Part shown: piece after piece, positions 28,831-37,771 of the stretch
Layout of the letters: each line of letters starts with the position of its first letter
How positions within the stretch are numbered: position 1 is the stretch's first letter
Origin: Pirellula sp.
GTDB lineage: Bacteria > Planctomycetota > Planctomycetia > Pirellulales > Pirellulaceae
Length of the DNA stretch: 64,000 bases
Direction of reading: 5' to 3'
Assembly: GCA_021299695.1 (NCBI GenBank)
Contig: JAJTEK010000001.1
Location: forward strand, 1-64,000
Made by a program: the position numbers and the translations under genes
The notes under the pieces: generated by a model
Told to the model about the DNA's origin: nothing
Seen by the model: the letters and a program-made list of their open reading frames with translations, nothing else
The model's database searches: none

Positions 28831-29104
28831 ACCCCCTGTCCTTTCGTGAAAATGTGCTGACTTTTCCGATTGTCATTTTCGGGTGTGACACGTCTGGTCA
28901 AAAAATGGAGATTTTCGCGTTTTCGAAGCACTCTAACCTGAACCTCACGACGCTTGGTGCTGTATTGCAGCGAAAAAAGCTTTGGAAACGGGCCATAAAG
29001 TGCCGATAGCGTAGACAATAAGAGAGTTAGCTAAGCTACCTCGGAACATTTTTTAGATTTTTTGGTTTCTTTTGTCGTTTTCGATCCAATCCCGTAGCGA
29101 ACGA
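28831..29104. other. Divergent intergenic region upstream of dprA
   Basis: This is the part of the 404-base dprA/PEP-CTERM intergenic region beyond the recognisable PEP-CTERM promoter. The dprA promoter should lie here. No clear boxes, hairpins or reading frames of interest were seen. Confidence 0.35.
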
Positions 29105-29133
29105 TTGACACCCAATCTCCAGAAAGTTACAGT
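29105..29133 (+). promoter_or_regulatory. Sigma70-like promoter of the PEP-CTERM gene
   Basis: TTGACA at 29105-29110, a 17-base spacer and TACAGT at 29128-29133. The -35 box is perfect and the -10 matches four of six. Transcription would start near 29140, giving an untranslated leader of about 95 bases before the ATG at 29235. Confidence 0.65.
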
Positions 29134-29234
29134 AGTGGGATCTATAGAGGCTTCGGGGGCCGTATAAGCGAAAGCGGTGTTCTGTTTTCTACTTGGTCCT
29201 TGTTTCGGAAATCGGTTTTTAGAGGGGTAAATTC

Positions 29235-29876
29235 ATGAGATTTTTTGGATTGATTTTGGCGGTAGTCGCCATGGCCCAGTCGGCCAATGCCGCACTGCTT
29301 AGCACTTGGAATTTCGACAGTAATGCTGATGCTGTGGTGTCGGCTGGTGTTGCGGGTACTGGTACAGCATTCACCAATGTTGGAACGGCCGGTTCGAACG
29401 GTATCAACGGCGCGATCAGTTCCCAGCGTTGGGCAACTGCAACAAACGTAACTAACACTTCCGCCGCTGCCGGCGATTCGAAGTACAACACGTTTTCGTT
29501 CACGAACACTGGCTCGAACCCGTATGTTCTTACCGACATGGCGTTTGATTTGGGTAGAGTCGGCGGGTCCGGCACGAACGTGATCCGGGTTTTGGTTACT
29601 CAGCAGATAGGCACTGGGTCTGAGGATGAAGTTTTCTCCGTGACCGCGAACAGTGGTACGCTCTCCTCGAAAGGCGATAGTTTGGTTAATACCCTCCTCT
29701 CCCCTGGAGAGACAGTAACCTACAGGTTCTACTACTCGCGCTCAGGTTCTACTAGCGGTGGTTTGATCGACAACATCATGTTGAACGGCGAGTTGGTTCC
29801 TGAGCCTGCCTCGATGGCGATTTTCGGCCTGCTCGGGGTCGGTGCAGCAGCACGGCGCTTCCGTCGCAAGAAGTAG
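29235..29876 (+). CDS. PEP-CTERM sorting-domain protein
   Basis: A 213-residue secreted protein with a signal peptide (MRFFGLILAVVAMAQSANAA, cleavage near ANA), a Gly/Ser/Thr/Asn-rich beta body and a C-terminal PEP-CTERM tag: VPEPASMAIFGLLG at about 188-201, a short hydrophobic helix and the basic end ARRFRRKK. Such proteins are cut and exported by exosortase, and family members are usually linked to exopolysaccharide formation. Here the gene sits immediately before a polysaccharide locus, but no exosortase gene is in the window. It has its own promoter (29105-29133) and terminator (29908-29937), so it is a single-gene unit. Confidence 0.92.
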   Translation: MRFFGLILAVVAMAQSANAALLSTWNFDSNADAVVSAGVAGTGTAFTNVGTAGSNGINGAISSQRWATATNVTNTSAAAGDSKYNTFSFTNTGSNPYVLTDMAFDLGRVGGSGTNVIRVLVTQQIGTGSEDEVFSVTANSGTLSSKGDSLVNTLLSPGETVTYRFYYSRSGSTSGGLIDNIMLNGELVPEPASMAIFGLLGVGAAARRFRRKK

Positions 29877-29907
29877 TTCAAGATCGCTTACAAAGGTCTA
29901 CGTAGCG

Positions 29908-29937
29908 AAAAGGCCCGGGTACTCCCGGGCCTTTTTT
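29908..29937 (+). terminator. Rho-independent terminator after the PEP-CTERM gene
   Basis: A perfect 12-base stem (29908-29919 with 29924-29935, GGCCCGGG core) around a TACT loop, running into a T tract at 29932-29937. This is the clearest intrinsic terminator in the window. Confidence 0.9.
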
Positions 29938-30067
29938 CATTTCTACGGTGATGCTTGAAAACTCAGTCGGCTCTTGCAAGCGCAAGCTGGGCGCGCAGGG
30001 CTGTCGGTGCGTGCGAGCTTGCTTAACAGCGCCCTGCGGATTCAGGATTTAAAATCCCGTTTTTTCT

Positions 30068-30096
30068 CTTCCAGGTTTCGTTTACTAGTGTAAACT
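30068..30096 (+). promoter_or_regulatory. Shared promoter-like motif, copy A
   Basis: CTTCCA at 30068-30073, 17 bases, then TAAACT at 30091-30096, preceded by AAAATCCCG and a run of T. The same arrangement occurs before the genes at 33395 and 37772, so it is probably the promoter of the dehydrogenase gene. The -35 box is not the standard TTGACA. Confidence 0.55.
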
Positions 30097-30193
30097 ACCC
30101 GTCCGGTCGTGGTAACGCTCTAATACCCGATCCGACGGCTTGTGGGGACGTCGTTTTCTGTCGCTCCTCGCTTGTTTTTCAATCAGATAGAGT

Positions 30194-30225
30194 CGGTATC
30201 ACCGACCACAACGAAGCTTTGGACC
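30194..30225 (+). promoter_or_regulatory. Shared leader box, copy A
   Basis: TCACCGAC, five bases, CGAAGC, within 30194-30225, about 100 bases after the promoter-like motif and 43 bases before the dehydrogenase ATG. Copies B and C have identical internal spacing. It may be an RNA leader or protein-binding site for the polysaccharide genes. Confidence 0.5.
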
Positions 30226-30267
30226 TCGAAATCGCACCTTCGACGTCCGGAACAAGAAGAATTGATC

Positions 30268-31557
30268 ATGGAAAATCCTATAGCAATTGTTGGTCTCGGG
30301 TATGTGGGGCTTCCCTTAAGCCTCCAGTTTTGTCGCAAAGGCATGTCGATCGTTGGTCTCGATATCGACCAAGCCAAAGTCGAGAAACTCAACCGAGGAG
30401 AAAGCTTCATCCATCACATTCCTTCGGCGAGTGTTGCTCAGGAAGTGACCTCAGGACGTTTTCGAGCCAGTTGCGAGTTTGCCGAGGTCAGCAAGTGCGG
30501 TGCTGTCGTTATCTGCGTACCTACTCCACTGAACAAGAATCGAGAGCCCGACATCTCTTACATCATCGCGACGGGCAAGGCCATCGCTCCGCACCTGCGA
30601 AAAGGGGTGCTGGTGGTACTCGAGTCGACAACCTATCCCGGGACGACCGACGAAGATTTGCGAAAGGTGCTCGAGGAGGGATCGGGGCTAAAGGCCGGAA
30701 CCGATTTCCATCTAGCATTCTCTCCAGAACGCGAAGATCCGGGGAACCCAGACAGTGTGGTTGCAAAGATCCCCAAGGTCGTCGGTGGTTTGACCCCTGA
30801 GTGCCTCAAACGGGCAACGGAGCTATATGGCTCGGCGCTCAATACAGTGGTCCCTGTTTCGAGCTGCCGTGCGGCCGAGGCGACCAAGTTGCTCGAGAAC
30901 ATCTTCCGAGGGGTGAACATTGCCCTGGTCAATGAGTTGAAAGTCGTCTACGACGCCATGGGGATCGATGTTTGGGAAGTGATCGAGGCGGCCAAGACTA
31001 AGCCGTTTGGATTCATGGCGTTTTATCCCGGCCCGGGCCTCGGGGGGCACTGCATCCCGATCGATCCGTTTTACCTGACTTGGAAGGCTCGAGAGTTTGG
31101 GATGTCGACGCGGTTTATTGAGCTTGCCGGCGAAGTCAACACCGCAATGCCTGAGCATGTCATCCACCGTTTATCGGACGCGCTGAACGATGCGGGTAAA
31201 CCTCTGAGAGGCAGCAAAGTGTTGCTTGTTGGTTTGGCCTACAAAGCCAACGTCGACGACGATCGCGAGTCGCCCGGTTATGTGTTGCTTGACAAGATGA
31301 AGTCTAAGGGGTGTGAGGTTGCATATTATGACCCTTATATCCCGGTGATCCGACCGAGTCGCGAGCATGGCCATTGGGCTGGGACCAGTTGTGTTTCTTG
31401 GGATCAGAAGACGATTTCGGGTTTCGATGCGGTGTTGATTGCCACGGCGCATGCGAATGTCGATTACGCCCAGTTGGGACAATGGGCCAAGTTGATCGTC
31501 GATACCCGAAATGCGATGAAGAACATCCAGACCAACGGTGTCATTATCAAGGCTTAA
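30268..31557 (+). CDS. wbpA: UDP-N-acetylglucosamine 6-dehydrogenase (WbpA/WecC family)
   Basis: NAD-dependent four-electron oxidation of a UDP-HexNAc to the uronic acid. The 429-residue protein has the N-terminal Rossmann motif IVGLGYVGLP (7-16), CVPTPLNKNREPDIS, ESTTYPGTT, FSPEREDPGN, AAEATKLLENIFRGVNIALVNEL and the catalytic C262 in GPGLGGHCIPIDPFYL, then the C-terminal GLAYKANVDDDRESP. The AFSPERED-type pattern favours UDP-HexNAc over UDP-glucose. The ATG at 30268 matches the family start. The product would feed a HexNAcA residue into the polymer; an AsnB-like amidotransferase later in the locus could amidate it. Confidence 0.9.
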   Translation: MENPIAIVGLGYVGLPLSLQFCRKGMSIVGLDIDQAKVEKLNRGESFIHHIPSASVAQEVTSGRFRASCEFAEVSKCGAVVICVPTPLNKNREPDISYIIATGKAIAPHLRKGVLVVLESTTYPGTTDEDLRKVLEEGSGLKAGTDFHLAFSPEREDPGNPDSVVAKIPKVVGGLTPECLKRATELYGSALNTVVPVSSCRAAEATKLLENIFRGVNIALVNELKVVYDAMGIDVWEVIEAAKTKPFGFMAFYPGPGLGGHCIPIDPFYLTWKAREFGMSTRFIELAGEVNTAMPEHVIHRLSDALNDAGKPLRGSKVLLVGLAYKANVDDDRESPGYVLLDKMKSKGCEVAYYDPYIPVIRPSREHGHWAGTSCVSWDQKTISGFDAVLIATAHANVDYAQLGQWAKLIVDTRNAMKNIQTNGVIIKA

Positions 31558-31651
31558 CAAATTCAATCTGCGGATCAGAATCAACTATGCGGTGGTAGAT
31601 TTCAACTTCCCGTGTATCAGAAAGAAGGACGTGCCATCGGCACCGATGGCG

Positions 31652-33012
31652 TCACTTCTGCTTGATATAGACGTCGAGCATGGGAACCACAGAATCTCCA
31701 ATTTCCGTACCGAGAAGCGTCTGGATCTTTGAAAATCCTAGCCCCGGCAACTGATCGGTGAGTTTATTCTCCATCCGCTGATGGACGGCAACCGCTTTAC
31801 CCTCCTGAGATCGCTGCACCAGTACCGCATCGATCTTGTTCTTCTCTAAAAACACAGCTAGATCGTCTTTTTCATTGAGTTGCACGGTGCCACGAAAAAT
31901 TCGGAACGAACGGCTAGGATCCTGGCTGCGTACGGTGAAGATAAACCGGGCATCGAAAGTGCCGGAGTACAGTAGATTTTTCCTTTCTTTCACCAATTCG
32001 AATGCGCGTTGCATGTCGACCGGTTCGGTGATAAATCGCTTAGAATAGTCTCGCGTTCCGGACTCGATGAGCACCAAGCAGCCGATGGGTATGCACAGGA
32101 CCGCTTGCCAAGATCTCGGAGCGATTCGACCCGTTAGCCAGCCGAGGAATTCGGCCACCCAGAGCACCGATGGAATGACGATAACCTGCCCTCCGGCCGC
32201 AACCTTCAACTGGTCTTGGCCCAGCAACAGCGTGAAGATTACCAAGGGAAGAAGCAGGACGAAAAACCCAAGTGCGATCCGCAGATATCCGGCAAAAGGT
32301 TCCCGAGCACTGGAATGGGAAAAATCGGCTTTCGGCCACCTCCAAAGAAACCCAGCTACTGCAAACATCGCCACAATCAGAAAGAGAGATAGTTGGTAGG
32401 TGTACAGAGCGCAAAGACTGCAGATTGCAAAAACGACTCCGTGGGTAATCCGCGACTCGGTCCGCCATAGATCCCAAAAGTACAGCCCCCAGATCGCCCA
32501 AGCCATCGTTGGCACATCGAGCCAGACTTCTTGGATCGCGCCGATTCTGCAAGTGAGCGCCAGCAGGATCAAATTAGCAGTGATGGCCAAGGCACTGTCC
32601 TTAAAGTAACGGTGTGCGAGGAGAAAAAAACCCACGCTCCAGGCAACGGTAAAAGCCAAAGTGAAAGTCTGGCGATGACATAATTGGTTCCAAAGAGAGC
32701 GAAAAATCCACCTTCTAACGCAAAAAACAGTGGTGGATGCCTTCTTAGAGATATTGCCGGATACTGTTTATAGTATTCTTTGGACCATCCGGCAGGGGAT
32801 TTGAGAAAGCCCCCGAGCTCTTCAAAAGCCGAGGAAAAATAGGTGCCCGTTGCAAGAAATACCGACTCGTCATAATTGTATTGCTCTTTGTCGATCAGGA
32901 ACGAGGGGCTTGCAAGAGCGATAGCGATCATCGCGACGAAAGCCAAACTCCAAAAACGGTATTTGGCTGGTTCGATGCCAACGGGGCTCTCTGAGATTCT
33001 AGAAGCTTTCAT
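31652..33012 (-). pseudogene. GT39-like membrane glycosyltransferase, single frameshift
   Basis: Two overlapping frames together encode one multi-membrane-span protein of about 450 residues. The first (ATG at 33012) has a membrane helix, then DKEQYNYDESVFLATGTYF and RRHPPLFFALEGGFFALFGTNYVIARLSLWLLPLPGAWVFF, the acidic first-loop pattern of dolichyl-phosphate-mannose-type (GT39/PMT) transferases. The second continues LLAHRYFKDSALAITANLILLALT with further helices and ends at 31652. Adding one base to the seven-A run at 32624-32630 joins the frames smoothly. It is the only minus-strand gene in the locus. Either a recent pseudogene, phase variation in a homopolymer, or a sequencing error. Confidence 0.7.
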
Positions 33013-33212
33013 TAATTATCCTGCAATCTGCATTTCTTTCGATAGGGGCGGATTGTCGATCCACTCCGCGGGGAGGGTTACGTTACTCGAAAGCCTGAAA
33101 TAAATCATCCCGTTTTTTGTTCGTCCGCGGGGTTTTTGGGTGGCCGAATTTGTCTGATGCGATCTCCCAGCGTTTTGAAACGTGCGGCAAATTCAAAATC
33201 CGTTTTTTCTCT

Positions 33213-33241
33213 CTTCCAGCTTCCTTTTCCTGAGGTAGACT
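33213..33241 (+). promoter_or_regulatory. Shared promoter-like motif, copy B
   Basis: CTTCCA at 33213-33218, a 17-base spacer, then TAGACT at 33236-33241, preceded by AAAATCCG and a T run as in copy A. It probably drives the methyltransferase-rfbB-rfbA unit. Confidence 0.55.
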
Positions 33242-33359
33242 ATCGTCGCTCAGCGATAGCTGGCTGGAAATTTGCTCCTTTCGGTCGATGGGAGCTTGAC
33301 TTCCGAAGACAAAACGTGCCCTCCACTTCTCCTCTCGGTCCAAACACCAATTCTTAATT

Positions 33360-33391
33360 CGGTGTCACCGACCCTAGCGAAGCTACAGACT
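33360..33391 (+). promoter_or_regulatory. Shared leader box, copy B
   Basis: TCACCGAC, five bases, CGAAGC, at about 119 bases after the promoter-like motif and ending only a few bases before the ATG at 33395. The position right at the ribosome-binding region suggests possible translational control. Confidence 0.5.
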
Positions 33392-33394
33392 CCA

Positions 33395-34252
33395 ATGACG
33401 ACTCCGCTCTCCGACCGACAACTCAGGGAAATCGAGTACCATCGCAAGCGTGCAGAACAATTTCGAGCGATCATCGACAAGCCAATTTCCTGGCAAGTGC
33501 TTGAAAACCCCTCTGTCCGTTGGTGGAATTCGGCATGGCAGATGTTCCACCACTTGAAAAAATGCGACATCCAAGGCAAAAACGTTTTGGTGATCGGATG
33601 CGGTTTCGGTGACGATGCTCTCTTCGCCGCGAAGATGGGTGCTTGTGTTTCCGCTTTTGACATATGCCCTGAATCCCTGGAAATTGCAAAACTCCGAGCT
33701 GAAAAGTATCAATTGGAGATCGATTTCCGAGAGTCCCCGGCTGAGTCGACCCCATTTCCGAGCGGATTCTTTGATGTCGTGCTGGCTCGTGATATCATTC
33801 ACCACATCGAGATAGAACTTGCGATGAAGGAGGTTTGCAGGATCTCGAAACCGGATGCTGTTTTCATCGCATCGGAGATCTACACCCATACGCTTCTGGA
33901 AAAATTCAGGCGAACGAAGCTGGTCGACAAATTTCTATACCCTCGCATGAGGAAATTTATCTACCGTAACCCGATCGAAGATTACACCACGGAAGACGAA
34001 GAAAAGCTGACGCAGAAGGATGTGCGAGTTCTTCAGTCCTACCTTAAACCAGGTGGGACCACCCAATACTTCAATTTTTTAATTGCCCGCATCGTACCCA
34101 AAGGCTCCCCATGGATCGCGAAAATGGACAGGCTGTTTCTGAAGTTGGTCGGGCCTCTGGGAGCTCTTCTGGCTGGACGCGTTCTTCTTTGCCATCGACT
34201 TGCCTCTACCCCCCGTGATTCCGCTGGTGAATCGCCTCGGGCATTCGCGTAA
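33395..34252 (+). CDS. Class I SAM-dependent methyltransferase
   Basis: A 285-residue cytoplasmic protein. The SAM site is VLVIGCGFGDDALFAAKMG (about 64-82), followed by VSAFDICPESLEIAK and the motif II region FFDVVLARDIIHHIEIE. The C-terminal third (ITHTLLEKFRRTKLV onward) is helical and may pack on a membrane or glycan substrate. As part of the sugar locus it may methylate a nucleotide sugar or glycan; the target is not known. The ATG at 33395 directly follows leader box B; the open frame upstream to 33272 lies in the leader. Confidence 0.8.
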   Translation: MTTPLSDRQLREIEYHRKRAEQFRAIIDKPISWQVLENPSVRWWNSAWQMFHHLKKCDIQGKNVLVIGCGFGDDALFAAKMGACVSAFDICPESLEIAKLRAEKYQLEIDFRESPAESTPFPSGFFDVVLARDIIHHIEIELAMKEVCRISKPDAVFIASEIYTHTLLEKFRRTKLVDKFLYPRMRKFIYRNPIEDYTTEDEEKLTQKDVRVLQSYLKPGGTTQYFNFLIARIVPKGSPWIAKMDRLFLKLVGPLGALLAGRVLLCHRLASTPRDSAGESPRAFA

Positions 34253-34314
34253 CACTTTCGGTGCGTTTTTCGGCGGTTGTTTTTTTGTTTGATTTCATCA
34301 CCTAGAAGTTCGGT

Positions 34315-35370
34315 ATGCGTTGTTTAATCACCGGTGGTGCTGGCTTTATCGGCTCAAACTTGGTTCGGTATTTGCTCGGCCGAGGCCACGAGGTTTTGAA
34401 TGTCGATGCGCTGACCTATGCGGGGAACCTCGGTTCTCTTGAAGATCTTGGCTCCCTGCCGAAGTATCGATTCGTACAAGCCGACATCGCAACCGATGGG
34501 AGGCTCTTTGGATGGCTCGAAGACTTCGCTCCGGATTGCGTAATGCACCTTGCGGCCGAAAGTCACGTCGACCGGTCGATCGATGGCCCGGGCCAATTCA
34601 TTCAAACCAATATTGTCGGTACCTATGAGGTACTTCAGGCTAGCCTGAAGTATTACCGGGCGCTCGATGGAGAGGGCCAGAAGAGGTTCCGATTTCTGCA
34701 CGTTTCGACCGACGAAGTTTTTGGATCTCTAGGGTCTGAGGGGCACTTCTCCGAGACGACCCCCTACGATCCACATTCTCCGTACTCTGCGAGCAAAGCC
34801 GCATCGGATCACTTGGTCCGGGCTTGGTGGCACGCCTACGGCCTTCCAATCCTGATCACCAACTGCTCGAACAACTATGGCCCTTATCAGTTCCCCGAAA
34901 AGCTCATCCCGGTGGTGATCTTAAAGTGCATCCACCAAGAGTCGATCCCGGTTTACGGCTCCGGGAAAAATGTTCGGGATTGGTTGTACGTACTGGACCA
35001 CTGCAAAGCGATCGAGACGGTCGTTTCAAAGGGCCGCGTCGGCGAAACCTACACCGTCGGTGGGAACAACGAGATGACAAATATCGACTTGGTCCGAACG
35101 CTCTGCCGGATCATGGATCGAATGCGCCCCCGCCAAGGGGGAGCAATCCATGAGGATTTGATCACCTTCGTCACCGACCGACCCGGCCACGACATGCGTT
35201 ACGCGATCGACGCGAGCAAACTCAAACGGGAGCTAGGATGGGAACCGAATCATGATCACGAGGCGCTCCTAGGCTCGACAGTCACATGGTATCTAGATAA
35301 CCAATCTTGGTGGCAATCGATCCTGACGGGAGACTACAAACTCGCCCGCCAAGGCCTCGAGAGAAGTTAA
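34315..35370 (+). CDS. rfbB: dTDP-glucose 4,6-dehydratase
   Basis: Converts dTDP-glucose to dTDP-4-keto-6-deoxyglucose. The 351-residue SDR protein has GGAGFIGSNLVRYLL (7-21), HLAAESHVDRSID, the catalytic TDE at 132-134 (HVSTDEVFG), Y157 and K161 (SPYSASKAASDH), NNYGPYQFPEKLIP and TFVTDRPGHDMRYAID. These are the RmlB/RfbB specificity blocks. It pairs with rfbA downstream; the aminotransferase that would use the product (wecE) is decayed at 36488. Confidence 0.96.
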   Translation: MRCLITGGAGFIGSNLVRYLLGRGHEVLNVDALTYAGNLGSLEDLGSLPKYRFVQADIATDGRLFGWLEDFAPDCVMHLAAESHVDRSIDGPGQFIQTNIVGTYEVLQASLKYYRALDGEGQKRFRFLHVSTDEVFGSLGSEGHFSETTPYDPHSPYSASKAASDHLVRAWWHAYGLPILITNCSNNYGPYQFPEKLIPVVILKCIHQESIPVYGSGKNVRDWLYVLDHCKAIETVVSKGRVGETYTVGGNNEMTNIDLVRTLCRIMDRMRPRQGGAIHEDLITFVTDRPGHDMRYAIDASKLKRELGWEPNHDHEALLGSTVTWYLDNQSWWQSILTGDYKLARQGLERS

Positions 35371-35479
35371 GGCGATAGACCGTACCGAATCTAATTGAAG
35401 CGATGCCCGAAACTCCCCGCCGCACCGTTTCTGAATTGCTAATTGAAAGGCCATCGAGATCGTCGAGCTAGACCAAATC

Positions 35480-36376
35480 ATGAATAGAAAGGGAATCATT
35501 CTTGCCGGGGGTAGTGGGACGCGGTTGCACCCGGTAACCAAAGCGGTATCGAAGCAACTCTTGCCGATTTACGACAAGCCGATGATTTATTACCCAATGT
35601 CGGTCCTGATGTTGGCTGGGATGCGGGAAGTGCTGATAATCTCAACACCCCATGACTTGCCCGCATTCGAGAGGCTTTTTGGGGATGGCAGTCAGTTTGG
35701 GATGCGGATCGAGTATTGCCAGCAGCCTAGCCCCGATGGGTTGGCCCAAGCGTTTGTGCTGGGTGAAAAGTTCATTGATGGCCAACCGAGTTGTTTAATT
35801 TTAGGAGACAACTTGTTTTATGGCCAAGGATTCAAGCCCCTGTTGCAACGAGCCGGCAACCAGGAGCAAGGTGCGACGGTATTTGCGTATCCAGTGCGGG
35901 ATCCTGAACGATTTGGAGTTGTTGAGTTTGACCTCGAAACCGGGATCGCCCAGTCCCTCGAAGAGAAGCCGGCAAAACCCAAGTCGAACTATGCAGTGCC
36001 TGGTCTTTATTTTTACGATTCTGATGTTTGCGAGATTGCCAAAAATCTCAAGCCATCTCCGCGGGGTGAACTGGAGATCACCGATTTGAATCGTGTCTAC
36101 ATGCAAAGAGGGGATTTGCAGGTACAACCCTTGGGCCGAGGGTTTGCTTGGTTTGACACCGGCACTCATCGCAGTTTGATTGAAGCTAGTAATTTTGTCG
36201 AAGCGCTCGAAGAACGCCAGGGTCTCAAAATTGCCTGTCTTGAGGAAATTGCCCTGGATCAGGGGTGGATGAGTCTTGAGCAATTAAGAGAACACACAAA
36301 GGCAATCGGCAAAAGCACCTATGCTGAATACCCACAATACCTTGCGAATAAACATTTATTTTATTCCCAACTGTAA
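35480..36376 (+). CDS. rfbA: Glucose-1-phosphate thymidylyltransferase
   Basis: Makes dTDP-glucose from dTTP and glucose-1-phosphate. The 298-residue product has [35 protein letters not shown] (5-39), [28 protein letters not shown]-type ELEITDLN and [10 protein letters not shown], all standard for RmlA/RfbA. It lies 109 bases after rfbB on the same strand. The RfbA-RfbB pair supplies dTDP-4-keto-6-deoxyglucose, normally for rhamnose or amino-deoxysugars; rfbC and rfbD are not in this window. Confidence 0.96.
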   Translation: MNRKGIILAGGSGTRLHPVTKAVSKQLLPIYDKPMIYYPMSVLMLAGMREVLIISTPHDLPAFERLFGDGSQFGMRIEYCQQPSPDGLAQAFVLGEKFIDGQPSCLILGDNLFYGQGFKPLLQRAGNQEQGATVFAYPVRDPERFGVVEFDLETGIAQSLEEKPAKPKSNYAVPGLYFYDSDVCEIAKNLKPSPRGELEITDLNRVYMQRGDLQVQPLGRGFAWFDTGTHRSLIEASNFVEALEERQGLKIACLEEIALDQGWMSLEQLREHTKAIGKSTYAEYPQYLANKHLFYSQL

Positions 36377-36487
36377 ATCCACTTTTCTTATTGGGCATGC
36401 TGTTTTTTATCACGGCAAATATCCTTTGGCTTTACAGGTTAGGCTCGGTACGCGTATGGTCAGCGTCGGAATAATGTTAATTGTGCA

Positions 36488-37429
36488 ATGAACAGTAAAA
36501 TTCACCTGTCGATAGTTACTCCTGCCTACAAGTGCGAAGATTGCATTGAGGAATTGCATCGACGTCTGACGGCCGTGTTACCCAAACTCACGGATAGCTA
36601 CGCGATCATCTTCGTTGAAGACGGGAGCCCTCAAAAGGACTGGGAAGTGATCTCGCGATTGTGCTTCGTGGAGCCAAACCGGTTTTCGTCGATATCCGGC
36701 CCGATACGCTCAATATCGATGAAAACATCGCCTCATGGTCGTCGAGGCGCTGCACAAGGCGTCAACGCGTTCTACAAAGGCAGAGCCCTTGGCTCCATCG
36801 GGCATCTCGGGACCTAAAGCTTCCATGAAACCAAAAACTATGTATGCGGTGAAGGTGGCGCCCTGTGCATTAACGACGAACGATTCTTTGAAAGATCGGA
36901 AATCATCCGCGAAAAAGGGACCAATCGATCCCAGTTCATCCGCGGGGTCGTCGATAAATACACTTGGGTCGATACAGGATCGTCGTTCCTTCCGAGTGAA
37001 ATTGCTTGTGCGTTTCTTGCCGGACAACTCGAAAACCTCGAGCCCATCAACGATCAACGCCGAAGAGTTTTCGAGACCTACAATCGAGAGCTGTCCACTT
37101 TGTTTGAGCAAGGAAAATTGAGAGGTCCACGCATCCCAACAGACTGCAAGCCGAATTACCATATGTATTACATCTTGCTCGAGTCCCAGCCAGTCCGGGA
37201 TGCGTTGATGCAGCACCTTAGATCCCAGGGAATCCTCGCGGTTTTTCATTACATCCCCCTGCACCGCTCGCCGTTTGCGACCACCCTTGGCTCAAATCAC
37301 TACCATTTACCCTATACCGATGATCTCAGCGGTCGTTTGCTTCGATTGCCGCTCTATGCAAGCCTCACAGACGATCAATGCCGCAGCATCGTCCAAGCGA
37401 TTGGGGCGTTTAGCCAGTCAATGCAATAA
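36488..37429 (+). pseudogene. wecE: Chimeric remnant: GT2 glycosyltransferase start joined to a decayed wecE aminotransferase
   Basis: The first 58 or so codons are a GT2 glycosyltransferase N-terminus (LSIVTPAYKCEDCIEELH, FVEDGSPQKDWEVI). Near 36664 the sequence becomes, in another frame, VLRGAKPVFVDIRPDTLNIDE, which belongs to dTDP-4-keto-6-deoxyglucose transaminases (WecE/RffA). At about 36731 roughly 50 codons including the middle of the enzyme are missing. At about 36745 one base is lost in what should read VVEDAAQGVNAF. At 36815-36817 a TAA replaces the expected Tyr codon. The rest (SFHETKNYVCGEGG to QAIGAF) is an intact wecE tail. Four separate lesions make a functional product very unlikely. 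Confidence 0.85.
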
Positions 37430-37582
37430 CAATTTGAGACAGGTAATCACTCAACCGCAAGCCACGAATGCCCACGAGCATCTCTTTGTCCGATCATGGA
37501 AGAAGCTAACCCCCAGCCCACGTTTAAGATGTCTACGCTGGGCCAGATCACTTCGTCCGTGGTGAAATTTACGGTTTTACTC

Positions 37583-37611
37583 CTTCCAAATTCGGACTTC
37601 CGATGTATCCT
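37583..37611 (+). promoter_or_regulatory. Shared promoter-like motif, copy C
   Basis: CTTCCA at 37583-37588, 17 bases, then TATCCT at 37606-37611. The T-rich upstream segment is less conserved than in copies A and B, but box sequence and spacing agree. Confidence 0.5.
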
Positions 37612-37732
37612 ACTGACCAATCGGAGGGTTGAACTTGCCCATGATCGCCCCGGTTGACTTTTCCTAATCCGACTGCTGAGTTCCGAGTTGCTCGGTAAGC
37701 AATCCATGGATCGGCTTCCAAAGACTATGGTT

Positions 37733-37766
37733 CTTGGTCACCGACAACGGCGAAGCCTTGCACCTA
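37733..37766 (+). promoter_or_regulatory. Shared leader box, copy C
   Basis: TCACCGAC, five bases, CGAAGC, about 122 bases after the promoter-like motif and immediately before the ATG at 37772, as in copy B. Confidence 0.5.
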
Positions 37767-37771
37767 CCGAG

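Larger units (their letters stand above)
29938..30267. other. Leader region of the polysaccharide locus (copy A)
   Basis: The bases between the terminator and the dehydrogenase start hold an imperfect hairpin near 29987-30039 (CGCAGGGC against GCCCTGCG), then the shared promoter-like motif and leader box listed separately. The open frame upstream of 30268 is leader sequence rather than protein. Confidence 0.5.
33013..33394. other. Leader region of the polysaccharide locus (copy B)
   Basis: Divergent region between the minus-strand GT39-like gene and the plus-strand methyltransferase. It holds the shared promoter-like motif and leader box (listed separately). The remaining sequence shows no gene. 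Confidence 0.5.
37430..37771. other. Leader region of the polysaccharide locus (copy C)
   Basis: This stretch follows the wecE remnant and contains copy C of the shared promoter-like motif and leader box. The frame open from 37688 runs through the leader box and is not counted as protein. Confidence 0.5.

Noticed and set aside
31652-33012. Programmed ribosomal frameshift in the GT39-like gene
   Set aside because: Although a slippery A7/T7 run exists, no stimulatory structure was evident and the family is normally a single frame; indel or sequencing error is simpler.
37688-37771. N-terminal extension of the hexapeptide acyltransferase
   Set aside because: The extension translates the leader box that is also found, outside genes, at 30194 and 33360.
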